64,000 bases of DNA from Paenibacillus rhizosphaerae (GTDB lineage: Bacteria > Bacillota > Bacilli > Paenibacillales > Paenibacillaceae). Below the pieces are notes generated by a model. The model worked only from the letters and a program-made list of their open reading frames with translations, ran no database searches and was not told the DNA's origin. The stretch covers positions 483,195 through 547,194 of the forward strand of contig NZ_JACHXJ010000006.1 in the NCBI RefSeq assembly GCF_014192015.1, written 5' to 3'. Positions 43,719 to 53,057 of the stretch are shown here, one piece after another (position 1 is the stretch's first letter; the number at the start of each line of letters is the position of its first letter). The translations under genes were made by a program, and so were the position numbers.

Positions 43719-44038
43719 GATATGCTCCTCCTTTATGTGTAAAAACGATAACTTTCGCTCGAAGCTCATTTATTTCCCGAGAAATATCGAAAAGATTCCC
43801 CGGCATCCGCCGGAAGCGGGCCGAGCCGACAAAACCGTCAAATCCCTCCACAAAGCGCACTTTTTGCCCGATAACGGCCGAGGACCTTGCGGAAACTCCG
43901 AAATTTATCATTTAAAACGAAAAAGCCGCTGACAGCCGCCGCCATTCGTGTCGGAACCGCGGCAGTTGTCCTTTATCCCCTTACCCTATCTCTATATCTT
44001 TTTGTGTTGTCACCACTCCAACCAATCACGTCAAGGCA
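43719..44038. other. Intergenic region between purN and purH
   Basis: No gene I can support. A minus-strand frame from 43911 overlaps the purH start and has no ribosome site. No strong hairpin or T-run was found, so the operon probably reads through. Confidence 0.4.
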
Positions 44039-44656
44039 TTATCCCTTAAGCAGCGTGGCTTTCCTGCCCTCCAGCTTCACTCTACCCTGGGCAAAAAGAG
44101 CAACGACCTGCGGGTACAGCTCCTGTTCCACGGCATGCACCGCCTGCGCAAAGGACTCCTCCGTCTCATGCTCGGCCACCTCGATCGCCCGCTGGGCGAT
44201 AATCGGCCCGGTATCCATGCCCCCGTCCACAAAATGCACGGTCACGCCGCTCAGCTTGACGCCGTAGTCCAGCGCTTGCCCGATCGCGTTCGTCCCGGGA
44301 AATGCCGGGAGCAGCGACGGATGAATGTTAATCAGGCGTCCCGCATATTTGTCGACGATCACGGAAGTCAGCAGACGCATGTAACCTGCCAGCACGACCA
44401 GATCGATCTCCAGCTCCTCGAGCTTGGCGACGATTTCCGCCTCATATTCCTCGCGCGATCCGTACTGTTTGGGAACAAACAGATGCGCGGGAATGCCAAG
44501 GCGCTCCGCCCGGCCGACGACAGGGGCCGCCGGTTTGTCGCATACGAGCAGCTCCACCGTCGCGCCGCCGAGCCTTCCCTCAGCGGACGCTTCGGCCAAT
44601 GCCTGAAAATTGCTTCCCGTTCCGGAAGCAAACACAGCAATCCGGTAGCCGCTCAT
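44039..44656 (-). CDS. purN: Phosphoribosylglycinamide formyltransferase (folate-dependent)
   Basis: A 205-residue enzyme that formylates GAR with 10-formyl-THF (step 3). The start is YRIAVFASGTGSNFQALAEA. The folate/GAR site includes LVVLAGYMRLLTSVIVDKYA, GRLINIHPSLLPAFPGTNAI (Asn-x-His of the active site) and VTVHFVDGGMDTGPIIAQRA (the Asp). Its ATG overlaps the purM stop by one base (TAATG), showing coupling. The C-terminal end is ordinary. Confidence 0.97.
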   Translation of the reverse strand: MSGYRIAVFASGTGSNFQALAEASAEGRLGGATVELLVCDKPAAPVVGRAERLGIPAHLFVPKQYGSREEYEAEIVAKLEELEIDLVVLAGYMRLLTSVIVDKYAGRLINIHPSLLPAFPGTNAIGQALDYGVKLSGVTVHFVDGGMDTGPIIAQRAIEVAEHETEESFAQAVHAVEQELYPQVVALFAQGRVKLEGRKATLLKG

Positions 44657-45702
44657 TAAACATCGGCTCCCGTAAAGGTCACAACCGACTCGCCCGGCGT
44701 TACCGACCCGATGATATATGCTTCCTCGCCGCTCGCCTTGAGCAGCTCCAGCGCCTGCTGCGCATCGCCTTCGCTGACGACAAGGACAAGCCCGATGCCC
44801 ATGTTGAATGTGGTGAACATATCGCGGTTGGCAATGCTGCCCTTGCTCTGCATCAGCTCAAAGATCGGCAGGATCGGCCAGGAACCGTAACGGATGTCCA
44901 CGTTAACGTTCGCAGGCAGCATGCGCGGAATGTTCTCGATGAATCCGCCGCCGGTGATGTGCGCCATCCCTTTCACGTTGACCTTTTCCAGCAGAGCCAG
45001 CAGAGGCTTCACATAGATCTTGGTCGGTGTCAGCAGGACGTCGCCCAGCTTGCCGCCCAGTTCAGGGATTTCATCGTGCAGGCTGTAGCCGGACTGTTCA
45101 AGCAGCAGCCTGCGCACCAAGGAGAAGCCGTTGCTGTGCACACCGCTCGCCGCAATGCCGATGACTGTATCTCCAGGAGCGATGGACGCACCGTTGATAA
45201 TTTTGCTCTTATCGACAACGCCGACTGTAAAGCCCGCGATATCGTATTCGCCTTCGGCGTACATGCCGGGCATCTCGGCGGTTTCTCCGCCGATCAGCGC
45301 GCAGCCGGACTGATGGCAGCCTTCGGCGATGCCGGCCACGATCGCTTCGATCTTCTCCGGCACGACCTTGTCGCATGCCAAGTAGTCTAGGAAAAACAGC
45401 GGCTCTGCCCCCTGCACCACGATGTCGTTGACGCACATGGCCACCGCATCGATCCCGATCGTGTCATGGCGGTCCATGGCGAAGGCGATTTTCAGCTTGG
45501 TGCCGACCCCGTCCGTTCCGGAAACGAGCACGGGCTCCTCATATTTGTCCTTGTTCAGGCCGAACAGCGCCCCGAAACCGCCAAGATCCGTCATCACTTC
45601 CGGACGGAACGTCCGCTTCACGTGCTTCTTCATCCGTTCTACCGCTTCATTCCCTGCCGCGATATCCACACCGGCATTTTTATAAGCCTCAGACACTCCC
45701 AC
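44656..45702 (-). CDS. purM: Phosphoribosylformylglycinamidine cyclo-ligase
   Basis: A 348-residue ATP-dependent enzyme that closes the imidazole ring to AIR (step 5). Recognised by YKNAGVDIAAGNEAVERMKK at the start, the nucleotide-site VSGTDGVGTKLKIAFAMDRH, IGIDAVAMCVNDIVVQGAEP, and in the second domain CALIGGETAEMPGMYAEGEYD and AHITGGGFIENIPRMLPANV. It is a PurM-fold homodimer. It lies 137 bases after purF and is coupled to purN by a one-base overlap. Confidence 0.98.
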   Translation of the reverse strand: MGVSEAYKNAGVDIAAGNEAVERMKKHVKRTFRPEVMTDLGGFGALFGLNKDKYEEPVLVSGTDGVGTKLKIAFAMDRHDTIGIDAVAMCVNDIVVQGAEPLFFLDYLACDKVVPEKIEAIVAGIAEGCHQSGCALIGGETAEMPGMYAEGEYDIAGFTVGVVDKSKIINGASIAPGDTVIGIAASGVHSNGFSLVRRLLLEQSGYSLHDEIPELGGKLGDVLLTPTKIYVKPLLALLEKVNVKGMAHITGGGFIENIPRMLPANVNVDIRYGSWPILPIFELMQSKGSIANRDMFTTFNMGIGLVLVVSEGDAQQALELLKASGEEAYIIGSVTPGESVVTFTGADV

Positions 45703-45839
45703 GACACTCCTTTATCGTATGCTCCGCCTGTATTTTAAGCGGGTAAAGTATTCATAGCCTGAATTCATCCACGGGAAAATCAAACTTTCGGCCCGGCAAT
45801 GCCATCGGCGATCAGTAATCGCACAGCATTCCAAGACCA

Positions 45840-47321
45840 TTAGCAGCTGCAGCCAAACTTCTCTTCACCGTTAAAATCCAGATTCGTCGGATAATCGTTG
45901 TCGAAACAAGCCAGGCACAGCCCGCCCTTGTAATCATCCGCATTGTTGCCGGCGATCGCGGTGATCAGACCCTCCGGGCTAAGAAACGCCAGTGAATCGG
46001 CGTTAATTTCCCGGCAGATTTCTTCCACCGACTTGCTTGAGGCGATCAATTCGCGCCGGTCCGGCGTGTCGATGCCGTAAAAGCACGGATTTTTAAAAGG
46101 CGGCGACGTAATCCGCACATGCACTTCGAGCGCCCCGGCGTCGCGAAGCAGGTTCACGATCCGGCGGGAGGTCGTGCCGCGGACGATCGAATCGTCGATC
46201 ATGACGACACGCTGTCCCTCGACCACGCGCCGCACGGCGCTGAGCTTCATCTTGACGCCCTGCTCGCGCAGCTCCTGGCTCGGCTGGATAAAGGTGCGGC
46301 CCGTATATTTGTTTTTGATAAGTCCCATCTCGTACGGGATTCCCGTCTGCTCCGCGTAACCAATCGCCGCGGAAATACTGGAATCCGGTACCCCGGTTAC
46401 GATGTCGGCGTCGACAAACGATTCGATCGCCATCCGGCTGCCCATCCGCTTGCGGGCGGCGTGCTGGTTCGAGCCGTTCATGTCGCTGTCCGGGCGGGCA
46501 AAATAGATGTACTCCATCGCGCACAGCGATTTGCGGTGCTTTTTCTCCTCGAACCGGTCTTCATGAAGCCCGTCTTTGTCGAGAATAAGCAGCTCGCCCG
46601 GCTCGATGTCGCGGATCAGCTCCGCTCCGATCGTCTCGAGCGCGCAGGTCTCGGAGGCGAAAATATATGCATCCCCGAGCTTGCCCATGGTTAGCGGCCG
46701 CAGCCCGTGCGGATCCGACGCGACCAGCAATCGGTCATTCGTCATGATCAGAAACGCGTAGCCGCCGACGATGCGGTTGAACGCGTCTTTGGCCGCAGAG
46801 ACGAAATCTTTGGGTGAACGCGCGATCAGATGCGCGATAACCTCCGTGTCGCTCGTCGTCTGGAAGATCGACCCGCCTTCCTCCAGCTCGCGCCGGATTT
46901 GCGGGGCGTTCACGATGTTGCCGTTGGTCGCCACGGCCAGGTCGCCGTCGCGGTACTTGAACACCAGCGGCTGCGCGTTCGTCAGCTTGCTGTCGCCGCT
47001 CGTCGAATAGCGCACGTGGCCGATGGAGATGTCCCCGGTCAGGGAAGCCATCATGTCTTTGTCGAATACCTCTTTGACGAGACCCATGCCGCGGTGGTAG
47101 TGAAACTCTTTGCGGTCACTGACACACATTCCCGCGCTTTCCTCCCCGCGGTGCTGCAGGGCATGCAGCCCGTAGTAGGACAAAGAAGCGGCGTCCGGGT
47201 GTCCATAGACCCCGAACACGCCGCATTCTTCTTTTAATTTGTCGAACAGCCCATCTTTGCCCGAGCCTTCGTTATAGTAGTCTCCCGTCCACAGCGTTTG
47301 CGGTGTTACTTCATGAGACAT
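45840..47321 (-). CDS. purF: Amidophosphoribosyltransferase
   Basis: A 493-residue enzyme for the first committed step (PRPP plus glutamine to phosphoribosylamine). The glutaminase Cys33 in EECGVFGVYGHPDAASLSYY follows a 32-residue head that would be removed as a propeptide; that head is longer than the 11 residues of the B. subtilis enzyme. The PRPP loop is VVMIDDSIVRGTTSRRIVNL. Cysteines of the Bacillus-type iron-sulfur cluster are seen near the C-terminus, including GGLCLACFDNDYP and FGCSC. GGAGG lies nine bases before the ATG, and it overlaps purL by 16 bases. Confidence 0.98.
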   Translation of the reverse strand: MSHEVTPQTLWTGDYYNEGSGKDGLFDKLKEECGVFGVYGHPDAASLSYYGLHALQHRGEESAGMCVSDRKEFHYHRGMGLVKEVFDKDMMASLTGDISIGHVRYSTSGDSKLTNAQPLVFKYRDGDLAVATNGNIVNAPQIRRELEEGGSIFQTTSDTEVIAHLIARSPKDFVSAAKDAFNRIVGGYAFLIMTNDRLLVASDPHGLRPLTMGKLGDAYIFASETCALETIGAELIRDIEPGELLILDKDGLHEDRFEEKKHRKSLCAMEYIYFARPDSDMNGSNQHAARKRMGSRMAIESFVDADIVTGVPDSSISAAIGYAEQTGIPYEMGLIKNKYTGRTFIQPSQELREQGVKMKLSAVRRVVEGQRVVMIDDSIVRGTTSRRIVNLLRDAGALEVHVRITSPPFKNPCFYGIDTPDRRELIASSKSVEEICREINADSLAFLSPEGLITAIAGNNADDYKGGLCLACFDNDYPTNLDFNGEEKFGCSC

Positions 47322-49549
47322 GGAATCGCATCCTCCCAGACCTGCTTCAAGCCTCCTACACTTTCGTTCACGGCCGAAGCACCGTTGATGTCAACCACCA
47401 GACTGCCGCCTTCCACGATGCCGATTTCGGTAACCGGCACGCCTTGACCTTCAATATAAGCTTTCAGCTGCTCTGCCTTGTCCCGGGATGCCGAGAGCAG
47501 GATGCGGGATTGGGATTCGCTGAACAGAGCCAGGTCCGGACGCAGGTCCGTTTCGACATGCACCTGTGCGCCCAGCGAACCGCTGATGCAGGACTCGGCC
47601 AGCGCCACCGCGAGGCCGCCCTCGGACAGGTCGTGCGCCGACTGTACGAGTCCTTGCTGGATCGCACCCAGCACGGAAGACAGCAGTTTTTTCTCCGTGT
47701 CCAGGTCGAGCACCGGAGGACGTCCTTCCGTTGCCCCATGAACGACGTATTGGAACTCGCTGCCGCCCAGCTCCGCTTTCGTGTCGCCGAGCAGGAAGAT
47801 GACGTCGCCTTCTTGTTTGAAGCCTTGTGTCGTAATATGATCCGTATCATGCACCAGACCGACCATGCCGACGACCGGCGTCGGGTAGATCGCTCCGCTG
47901 GCGTTTTCATTGTACAAGCTGACGTTACCGCCGATAACCGGCGTATCCAGCACGCGGCAGGCTTCGGCCATGCCGTCCACCGCACGCTCCATCTGCCAGA
48001 AAATATCCGGCTTCTCCGGACTGCCGAAGTTCAGGTTGTCCGTGATCGCCAGCGGCTCGGCGCCGGAGCAAACGATGTTCCGCGCGGCTTCGCTGACTGC
48101 GATGCGGCCGCCGACTTCCGGATCGAGATACACGTAGCGCCCGTTGCAGTCGGTCGTCATCGCGAGGCCTTTGCGCGTGCCTTGGATCGTAACCACTGCC
48201 GCGTCGGACCCTGGACGGACCGCCGTGCTCGTGCGGACCATGTAATCGTACTGATTGTATACCCAGGCTTTGCTGGCGACCGTCGGGGAAGCCAAAACCT
48301 GCTTCAGAGCGCCGCCCAGGTCTTTCACTTCTTCGTAGCGAAGCGTATCGACGCCGGCGTTTGCTTCATAATAAGCAGGCACGCTCGACGGCTTGTTGTA
48401 TACCGGGCACTCGTCGACGAGTGCAGTCACCGGCATGTCGCCGACCACTTCGCCGTGGTGGAACAGCTTCAGGCGGCCGTCGTCGGTCACTTTGCCGACC
48501 TTTGCGCAGATCACGCCCCAGCGCTCGAAAATTTCCATCGCCTGCGCTTCGTCCTTCGGCTCGACAACGAACAGCATGCGTTCCTGAGATTCGGAGAGCA
48601 TCATTTCGTACGGCGTCATGCCTTCTTCACGCTGCGGCACCTGGTCGAGGTACAGCTCCAGGCCGTTGCCCGCCTTGCTCGCCATCTCCGCGCTGGAACA
48701 GGTCAAGCCGGCTGCGCCCATGTCCTGAATGCCAAGCACGATCCCGGAATCGATCAGTTCCAGGGTCGACTCCATCACCAGCTTCTCCATGAACGGGTCG
48801 CCGACCTGAACGGCCGTCTTCTTCGCTTCCGACTCTTCACTGAGCTCAACCGAAGCAAATGTCGCGCCATGAATGCCGTCGCGGCCGGTCGGAGGACCTA
48901 CATAAAAGACCGGATTGCCTACACCTTTTGCCACGCCGCGCTGAATTTTGTCGTGGTCGATCAGACCAACGCACATGGCGTTGACCAGCGGATTGCCGTC
49001 GTAGCTGTTGTCGAACATCACTTCGCCGGCCACCGTCGGAATGCCGATGCAGTTGCCGTATCCGGCGATGCCGGCCACGACATGCTCGAACAGATACTTC
49101 ACGCGGTCGCTTTCAAGCTTGCCGAAGCGCAGCGAGTTGAGCAGCGCCACAGGTCTTGCGCCCATCGAGAAAATGTCGCGGATGATGCCGCCCACGCCGG
49201 TCGCGGCGCCTTGGTAAGGCTCCACCGCGGAAGGATGGTTATGGCTTTCGATTTTGAACACGACCGCCTGGTTGTCGCCGATGTCGACAATGCCCGCGCC
49301 TTCGCCCGGTCCCATCAGGACCCGCGGACCGCTGGTCGGGAAGCGGCGCAGCAGCGGCTTCGAATTTTTGTATGCACAGTGCTCAGACCACATGACGCTG
49401 AACACGCCGATTTCGGTATAGTTCGGCTGACGTCCCATAAAGGAGCAGATCAGCTCGTATTCACTGTCCGATACCCCAAACTGCTGATAGATTTTCTGTT
49501 CCGCAATCTGTGCTGCGGTCGGTTCCTTAGCGGACACTTGCTGCGCCAT
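47306..49549 (-). CDS. purL: Phosphoribosylformylglycinamidine synthase, small-type PurL
   Basis: A 747-residue ATP-dependent FGAM synthetase subunit that works with PurS and PurQ (step 4). It has the duplicated PurM-like fold: the first ATP site in VFKIESHNHPSAVEPYQGAA and TGVGGIIRDIFSMGARPVAL, the second half in NLNFGSPEKPDIFWQMERAV and AHDLSEGGLAVALAESCIS. The short length (no glutaminase domain) fits the Bacillus-type three-gene arrangement purS-purQ-purL. It overlaps purQ by 23 bases and purF by 16, with GGAGGG before the ATG. Confidence 0.98.
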   Translation of the reverse strand: MAQQVSAKEPTAAQIAEQKIYQQFGVSDSEYELICSFMGRQPNYTEIGVFSVMWSEHCAYKNSKPLLRRFPTSGPRVLMGPGEGAGIVDIGDNQAVVFKIESHNHPSAVEPYQGAATGVGGIIRDIFSMGARPVALLNSLRFGKLESDRVKYLFEHVVAGIAGYGNCIGIPTVAGEVMFDNSYDGNPLVNAMCVGLIDHDKIQRGVAKGVGNPVFYVGPPTGRDGIHGATFASVELSEESEAKKTAVQVGDPFMEKLVMESTLELIDSGIVLGIQDMGAAGLTCSSAEMASKAGNGLELYLDQVPQREEGMTPYEMMLSESQERMLFVVEPKDEAQAMEIFERWGVICAKVGKVTDDGRLKLFHHGEVVGDMPVTALVDECPVYNKPSSVPAYYEANAGVDTLRYEEVKDLGGALKQVLASPTVASKAWVYNQYDYMVRTSTAVRPGSDAAVVTIQGTRKGLAMTTDCNGRYVYLDPEVGGRIAVSEAARNIVCSGAEPLAITDNLNFGSPEKPDIFWQMERAVDGMAEACRVLDTPVIGGNVSLYNENASGAIYPTPVVGMVGLVHDTDHITTQGFKQEGDVIFLLGDTKAELGGSEFQYVVHGATEGRPPVLDLDTEKKLLSSVLGAIQQGLVQSAHDLSEGGLAVALAESCISGSLGAQVHVETDLRPDLALFSESQSRILLSASRDKAEQLKAYIEGQGVPVTEIGIVEGGSLVVDINGASAVNESVGGLKQVWEDAIPCLMK

Positions 49550-50216
49550 GGGTATCCCTCCAAGCCTTCAAAATGGATGTAAACATACGCTTGCCGTCCT
49601 CAGAGCCGAGCAGGGAGTTCACTGCGCGTTCCGGGTGCGGCATCATGCCGACGACGTTGCCGCGCTCATTGCAGATGCCGGCGATATCCAGAACGGAGCC
49701 GTTTGGATTGCTGCTGTAAGTGAAGACGATTTGGTTATTTTCCTGAAGACGCGCGAGCGTCTCTTCATCACAATAGTAATTCCCTTCGCCGTGGGCGATC
49801 GGAATGACAATTTCTTCATTTTCGCTAAAGTCGGTCGTAAACGGCGTGCGGTTGTTCGCCACCTTCAGCACCGTGTCATGACAGAGGAACTTCATGGACG
49901 TGTTGCGCAGCAGCGCGCCAGGCAGCAGCCCCGCTTCCGTCAAGATTTGGAATCCATTGCAAATGCCGAGAATGTATTTGCCTTGCTCTGCGGCCTTGGC
50001 CACTTCACTCATGACTGGAGCAAACCGCGAGATGGCCCCGCAGCGAAGGTAGTCGCCGTAAGAGAAACCGCCGGGAACCAGAATGCAGTCGTAAGCGGAC
50101 AGGTCCGTTGCCGTATGCCAGACGTAGTCGACAGGCTCCCCGAGTGTTTCCTCTACCGCCTTGTAGCAGTCGATATCACAGTTGGAGCCGGGAAAGACGA
50201 GAACTGCAAATTTCAT
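49527..50216 (-). CDS. purQ: FGAM synthase glutaminase subunit
   Basis: A 229-residue class I glutamine amidotransferase that supplies ammonia to PurL. The start is KFAVLVFPGSNCDIDCYKAV. The nucleophile Cys lies in YILGICNGFQILTEAGLLPG (GICNG), and the His-x-Glu pair in MMPHPERAVNSLLGSEDG. The protein also has the VPGGFSYGDYLRCGAISRFA oxyanion region. It is placed between purS (five-base gap) and purL (overlap), so the complex subunits are made in a row. Confidence 0.98.
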   Translation of the reverse strand: MKFAVLVFPGSNCDIDCYKAVEETLGEPVDYVWHTATDLSAYDCILVPGGFSYGDYLRCGAISRFAPVMSEVAKAAEQGKYILGICNGFQILTEAGLLPGALLRNTSMKFLCHDTVLKVANNRTPFTTDFSENEEIVIPIAHGEGNYYCDEETLARLQENNQIVFTYSSNPNGSVLDIAGICNERGNVVGMMPHPERAVNSLLGSEDGKRMFTSILKAWRDTHGAASVR

Positions 50217-50221
50217 GGATG

Positions 50222-50467
50222 TTAGCCCTCCAATTCGTATCGGTAATCCTCGACCACCGTATTCGCCAGAAGCTTTTCACACATGGCCTTGACGCGTTGT
50301 TCCGCCTCAGCACGGTCATTCGTGTCCAGCTGAAGCTCCATGTATTTCCCGATGCGAAGGCTCGACACTTCCTCGAATCCCATCGAATGAAGCGCTCCCT
50401 GCACCGCAACCCCCTGCGGATCGAGTACGCCCTGCTTAATAGTGACATAGACCGTAGCTTTCATCAT
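50222..50467 (-). CDS. purS: FGAM synthase small subunit
   Basis: An 81-residue ferredoxin-like-fold protein that bridges PurL and PurQ. It reads MKATVYVTIKQGVLDPQGVA, then VQGALHSMGFEEVSSLRIGK and a C-terminal NTVVEDYRYELEG. AGGAGG lies close before the two consecutive ATG codons; either can be the start. It is cotranscribed with purQ. Confidence 0.97.
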   Translation of the reverse strand: MMKATVYVTIKQGVLDPQGVAVQGALHSMGFEEVSSLRIGKYMELQLDTNDRAEAEQRVKAMCEKLLANTVVEDYRYELEG

Positions 50468-50581
50468 GTTCTTCTAGTTCCTCCTCTAGGAATGAGTGAA
50501 TAAGTGAATGAATCCTTTCAGGCCTGCATTTTTGGCTAAAATCGTCTAAAGCCCAAGTTCTTTACTATAGCGGAATCTATC

Positions 50582-51469
50582 TTAAACGCGCTTCGTCAGC
50601 CGTTCGTAAATATCCACGTATCTGCGGGTCGTTTCGATCACTACCGACTGCGGCAGCGGATCCGGCTGGCTGTTCTTATCCCATGGAGTTGAGGCCAGGT
50701 AGGATCGCACCGGCTCCTTATCCATGCTGTCGATCTCGATGTCCAGCGCGTAGTTTTCCTTCGCCCAGAAGCGGGAGGAGTCCGGCGTGAAAATCTCGTC
50801 GATCAGAATCACCTTGCCGTCCAGTACGCCGAATTCGAACTTGCAATCCGCCAAAATGATGCCGCGCTCATCGCAGTATCGCCGCGCAAAGTCGTACAGC
50901 TTCAGGCTTTTCTCCTGCAGCTCCAGCGCCAGCTCCGCGCCGATCAGCTCCTTCATGCGCTCCATGGAGATGTCCTCGTCATGGCCGACATCGTTCTTGG
51001 CCGCCGGCGTGAAGATCGGCTCCGGAAACGCCTCGTTCTTGCGGATGCCTTCCGGCAGCTTGATGCCGTTCACTTCGCCGCTGGCCTGGTACTGTCTCCA
51101 GCCGCCGCCGGTAATATAACCGCGCACGACGCACTCCATGTCGATTCGCTCGGCTTTGCGAACGACCATAATCCGGTCCTTCAAGAGCTCTTTGTTCTTC
51201 GCCACGGCGCCCAGGCGATCGACGTCGGTATGGACAACATGGTTGTCCATGAAGTCCTTCGTCTCTTCGAACCAGAACGCGCTCAGCTTGTTCAGCACGT
51301 TGCCCTTCTCGGGCACCGGCGGCTCCAGCACATAGTCAAAAGCGGATATGCGGTCGGTGACCACGATCAGCACATGCTCCCCCAAATCGTAAAGCTCCCG
51401 CACCTTGCCCTTGTACAGCAGCGGCGCGTCTACCAGTTCCACCGCGGTCGATACAGCCGGTGATGTCAT
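50582..51469 (-). CDS. purC: SAICAR synthetase
   Basis: A 295-residue ATP-dependent enzyme that joins CAIR and aspartate. It is longer than the 240-residue Bacillus form and carries features of the eukaryote/other-bacterial class, for example LYKGKVRELYDLGEHVLIVV, TDRISAFDYVLEPPVPEKGN, MECVVRGYITGGGWRQYQAS and LIDEIFTPDSSRFWAKENYA. I chose ATG 51469 with GGGGAGG upstream rather than ATG 51484. It comes after a 289-base gap behind purB that holds palindromic sequence. The pur order (E-K-B-C-S-Q-L-F-M-N-H-D) is the standard one. Confidence 0.97.
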   Translation of the reverse strand: MTSPAVSTAVELVDAPLLYKGKVRELYDLGEHVLIVVTDRISAFDYVLEPPVPEKGNVLNKLSAFWFEETKDFMDNHVVHTDVDRLGAVAKNKELLKDRIMVVRKAERIDMECVVRGYITGGGWRQYQASGEVNGIKLPEGIRKNEAFPEPIFTPAAKNDVGHDEDISMERMKELIGAELALELQEKSLKLYDFARRYCDERGIILADCKFEFGVLDGKVILIDEIFTPDSSRFWAKENYALDIEIDSMDKEPVRSYLASTPWDKNSQPDPLPQSVVIETTRRYVDIYERLTKRV

Positions 51470-51484
51470 GCGAATCCTCCCCAT

Positions 51485-51758
51485 TTTCTGGGCTCAACAC
51501 TCGAAAATCCCCTCGCCGTCAGCGAGGCAGCCGCTGCAGTTACGGATCGTTCCGCCGATCGTTATTATCTCCAAATTTCTTGTTCGGTCGCTCTTAAATA
51601 ACGGTTGAAATTCGGAGACAAAGGCGAACGCTGCCGCTTCTTGCGGATCGATTCCGCCCCTTTCGCTGCAATCGCTGAAGATGTGCCTGATGTTGAGTCC
51701 ATCATTCTCTTAAGCCTCTAATACGGGTTACTCACGATTAACTTCAAACCGAACGCTC
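51485..51758 (-). other. Palindrome-rich gap between purB and purC
   Basis: It contains several short stems: CCTCGC-CGTCA-GCGAGG (51511-51527), GCGGATCGATTCCGC near 51633, and GATC-containing palindromes. There is no open frame. The stretch resembles an intergenic element that I recall from other Paenibacillus genomes, but I cannot check this here. Confidence 0.4.
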
Positions 51759-53054
51759 TTATATCAAGCCAAGCTTCTTGAAAATCGTATCCACGTGCTT
51801 CAAATGCCACGACGGATTAAACGCATCTTCGATCTCTTCCGGGCTGAGCGCCTCCGTAATTTCCGGCGTCGCTTCCACAATGTCGCGGAACTGGCGCTGC
51901 TCTTCCCACGCCTGCATCGCCCGCGGCTGCACGGTATCGTAAGCCTGCTCGCGGCTGAAGCCTTTGTCGATCAGCTTCGTCATGACGCGGCCGGAGAATG
52001 GCACGCCATAGGTACGGGCCATGTTGCGCTTCATATTTTCCGGGAACACGGTCAGGTTCTTCACGATGTTGCCGAAGCGATTCAGCATATAGTTCAGCAG
52101 CATGGTCGCATCCGGCAGGATGATCCGCTCCACGGAGGAGTGCGAAATATCGCGCTCGTGCCAGAGTGCCACGTCCTCATAAGCGGTCACCATGTGGCCG
52201 CGGATGACGCGCGAGAGGCCCGAGATGTTCTCGCAGCCGATCGGGTTGCGCTTGTGCGGCATTGCCGACGAGCCCTTCTGGCCTTTGGCGAAGGCTTCTT
52301 CAACCTCGCGCACTTCGCTCTTCTGGAGCGCGCGGATTTCCGTCGCGAACTTGTCGAGCGACGTCGCGATCAGCGCCAGCGTTGCCATGTATTCGGCATG
52401 GCGGTCACGCTGCAGCGTCTGCGTGGAGATCGGGGCCGGGCTCGTGCCGAGCTTCTTGCAGACGAACTCTTCCACGAACGGGTCAATGTTGGCATAGGTG
52501 CCGACCGCGCCGGAAATTTTACCGAACTGGACGCCGTTCGCCGCATGGCGGAAACGCTCCAGGTTACGCTTCATTTCCTCATACCAGAGGGCCATCTTCA
52601 GGCCGAAGGTCGTCGGCTCGGCATGAACGCCATGCGTACGTCCCATCATCGGCGTGTCTTTGTAAGCCACAGCCTTATCTTTCAGAATCTCGATGAAGTT
52701 CAAGATATCCTTCTCCAAAATCTCGTTTGCTTGGCGGAGCAGGTATCCGAGCGCCGTATCCACCACGTCGGTGGAAGTGAGTCCGTAATGCACCCATTTA
52801 CGCTCCTGTCCAAGACTCTCCGAAACGGCGCGGGTAAAGGCGATGACGTCATGGCGAGTTTCCTGCTCAATTTCGTAGATCCGGTCGATGTCGAACTTGG
52901 CGTTCTCACGAAGCAGCTTCGTGTCTTCCTTCGGGATGACGCCCAGCTCAGCCCAAGCCTCGCATGCGCACAGCTCTACTTCCAGCCATGCCTTGAATTT
53001 ATTTTCTTCGGTCCAGATGGCCCGCATTTCCGGTCTGCTGTAACGTTCGATCAT
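51759..53054 (-). CDS. purB: Adenylosuccinate lyase
   Basis: A 431-residue enzyme of the fumarase/aspartase superfamily for two lyase steps: SAICAR to AICAR and adenylosuccinate to AMP. The catalytic signature GSSAMPHKRNPIGCENISGL lies at about 260-280. The opening IERYSRPEMRAIWTEENKFK and the active-site His in MGRTHGVHAEPTTFGLKMA are clear. A three-base gap separates it from purK. No clear ribosome site distinguishes alternative starts; the ATG gives the family length. Confidence 0.98.
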   Translation of the reverse strand: MIERYSRPEMRAIWTEENKFKAWLEVELCACEAWAELGVIPKEDTKLLRENAKFDIDRIYEIEQETRHDVIAFTRAVSESLGQERKWVHYGLTSTDVVDTALGYLLRQANEILEKDILNFIEILKDKAVAYKDTPMMGRTHGVHAEPTTFGLKMALWYEEMKRNLERFRHAANGVQFGKISGAVGTYANIDPFVEEFVCKKLGTSPAPISTQTLQRDRHAEYMATLALIATSLDKFATEIRALQKSEVREVEEAFAKGQKGSSAMPHKRNPIGCENISGLSRVIRGHMVTAYEDVALWHERDISHSSVERIILPDATMLLNYMLNRFGNIVKNLTVFPENMKRNMARTYGVPFSGRVMTKLIDKGFSREQAYDTVQPRAMQAWEEQRQFRDIVEATPEITEALSPEEIEDAFNPSWHLKHVDTIFKKLGLI

Positions 53055-53057
53055 AAA

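Noticed and set aside
42105..43742. Long plus-strand frame opposite purH
   Set aside because: Same reason: antisense shadow of a well-defined purine gene.
47303..49582. A 759-codon open frame on the plus strand opposite purL
   Set aside because: It is the antisense shadow of a GC-rich gene: no ribosome site, His/Arg/Ala-rich composition, and a certain gene on the other strand.
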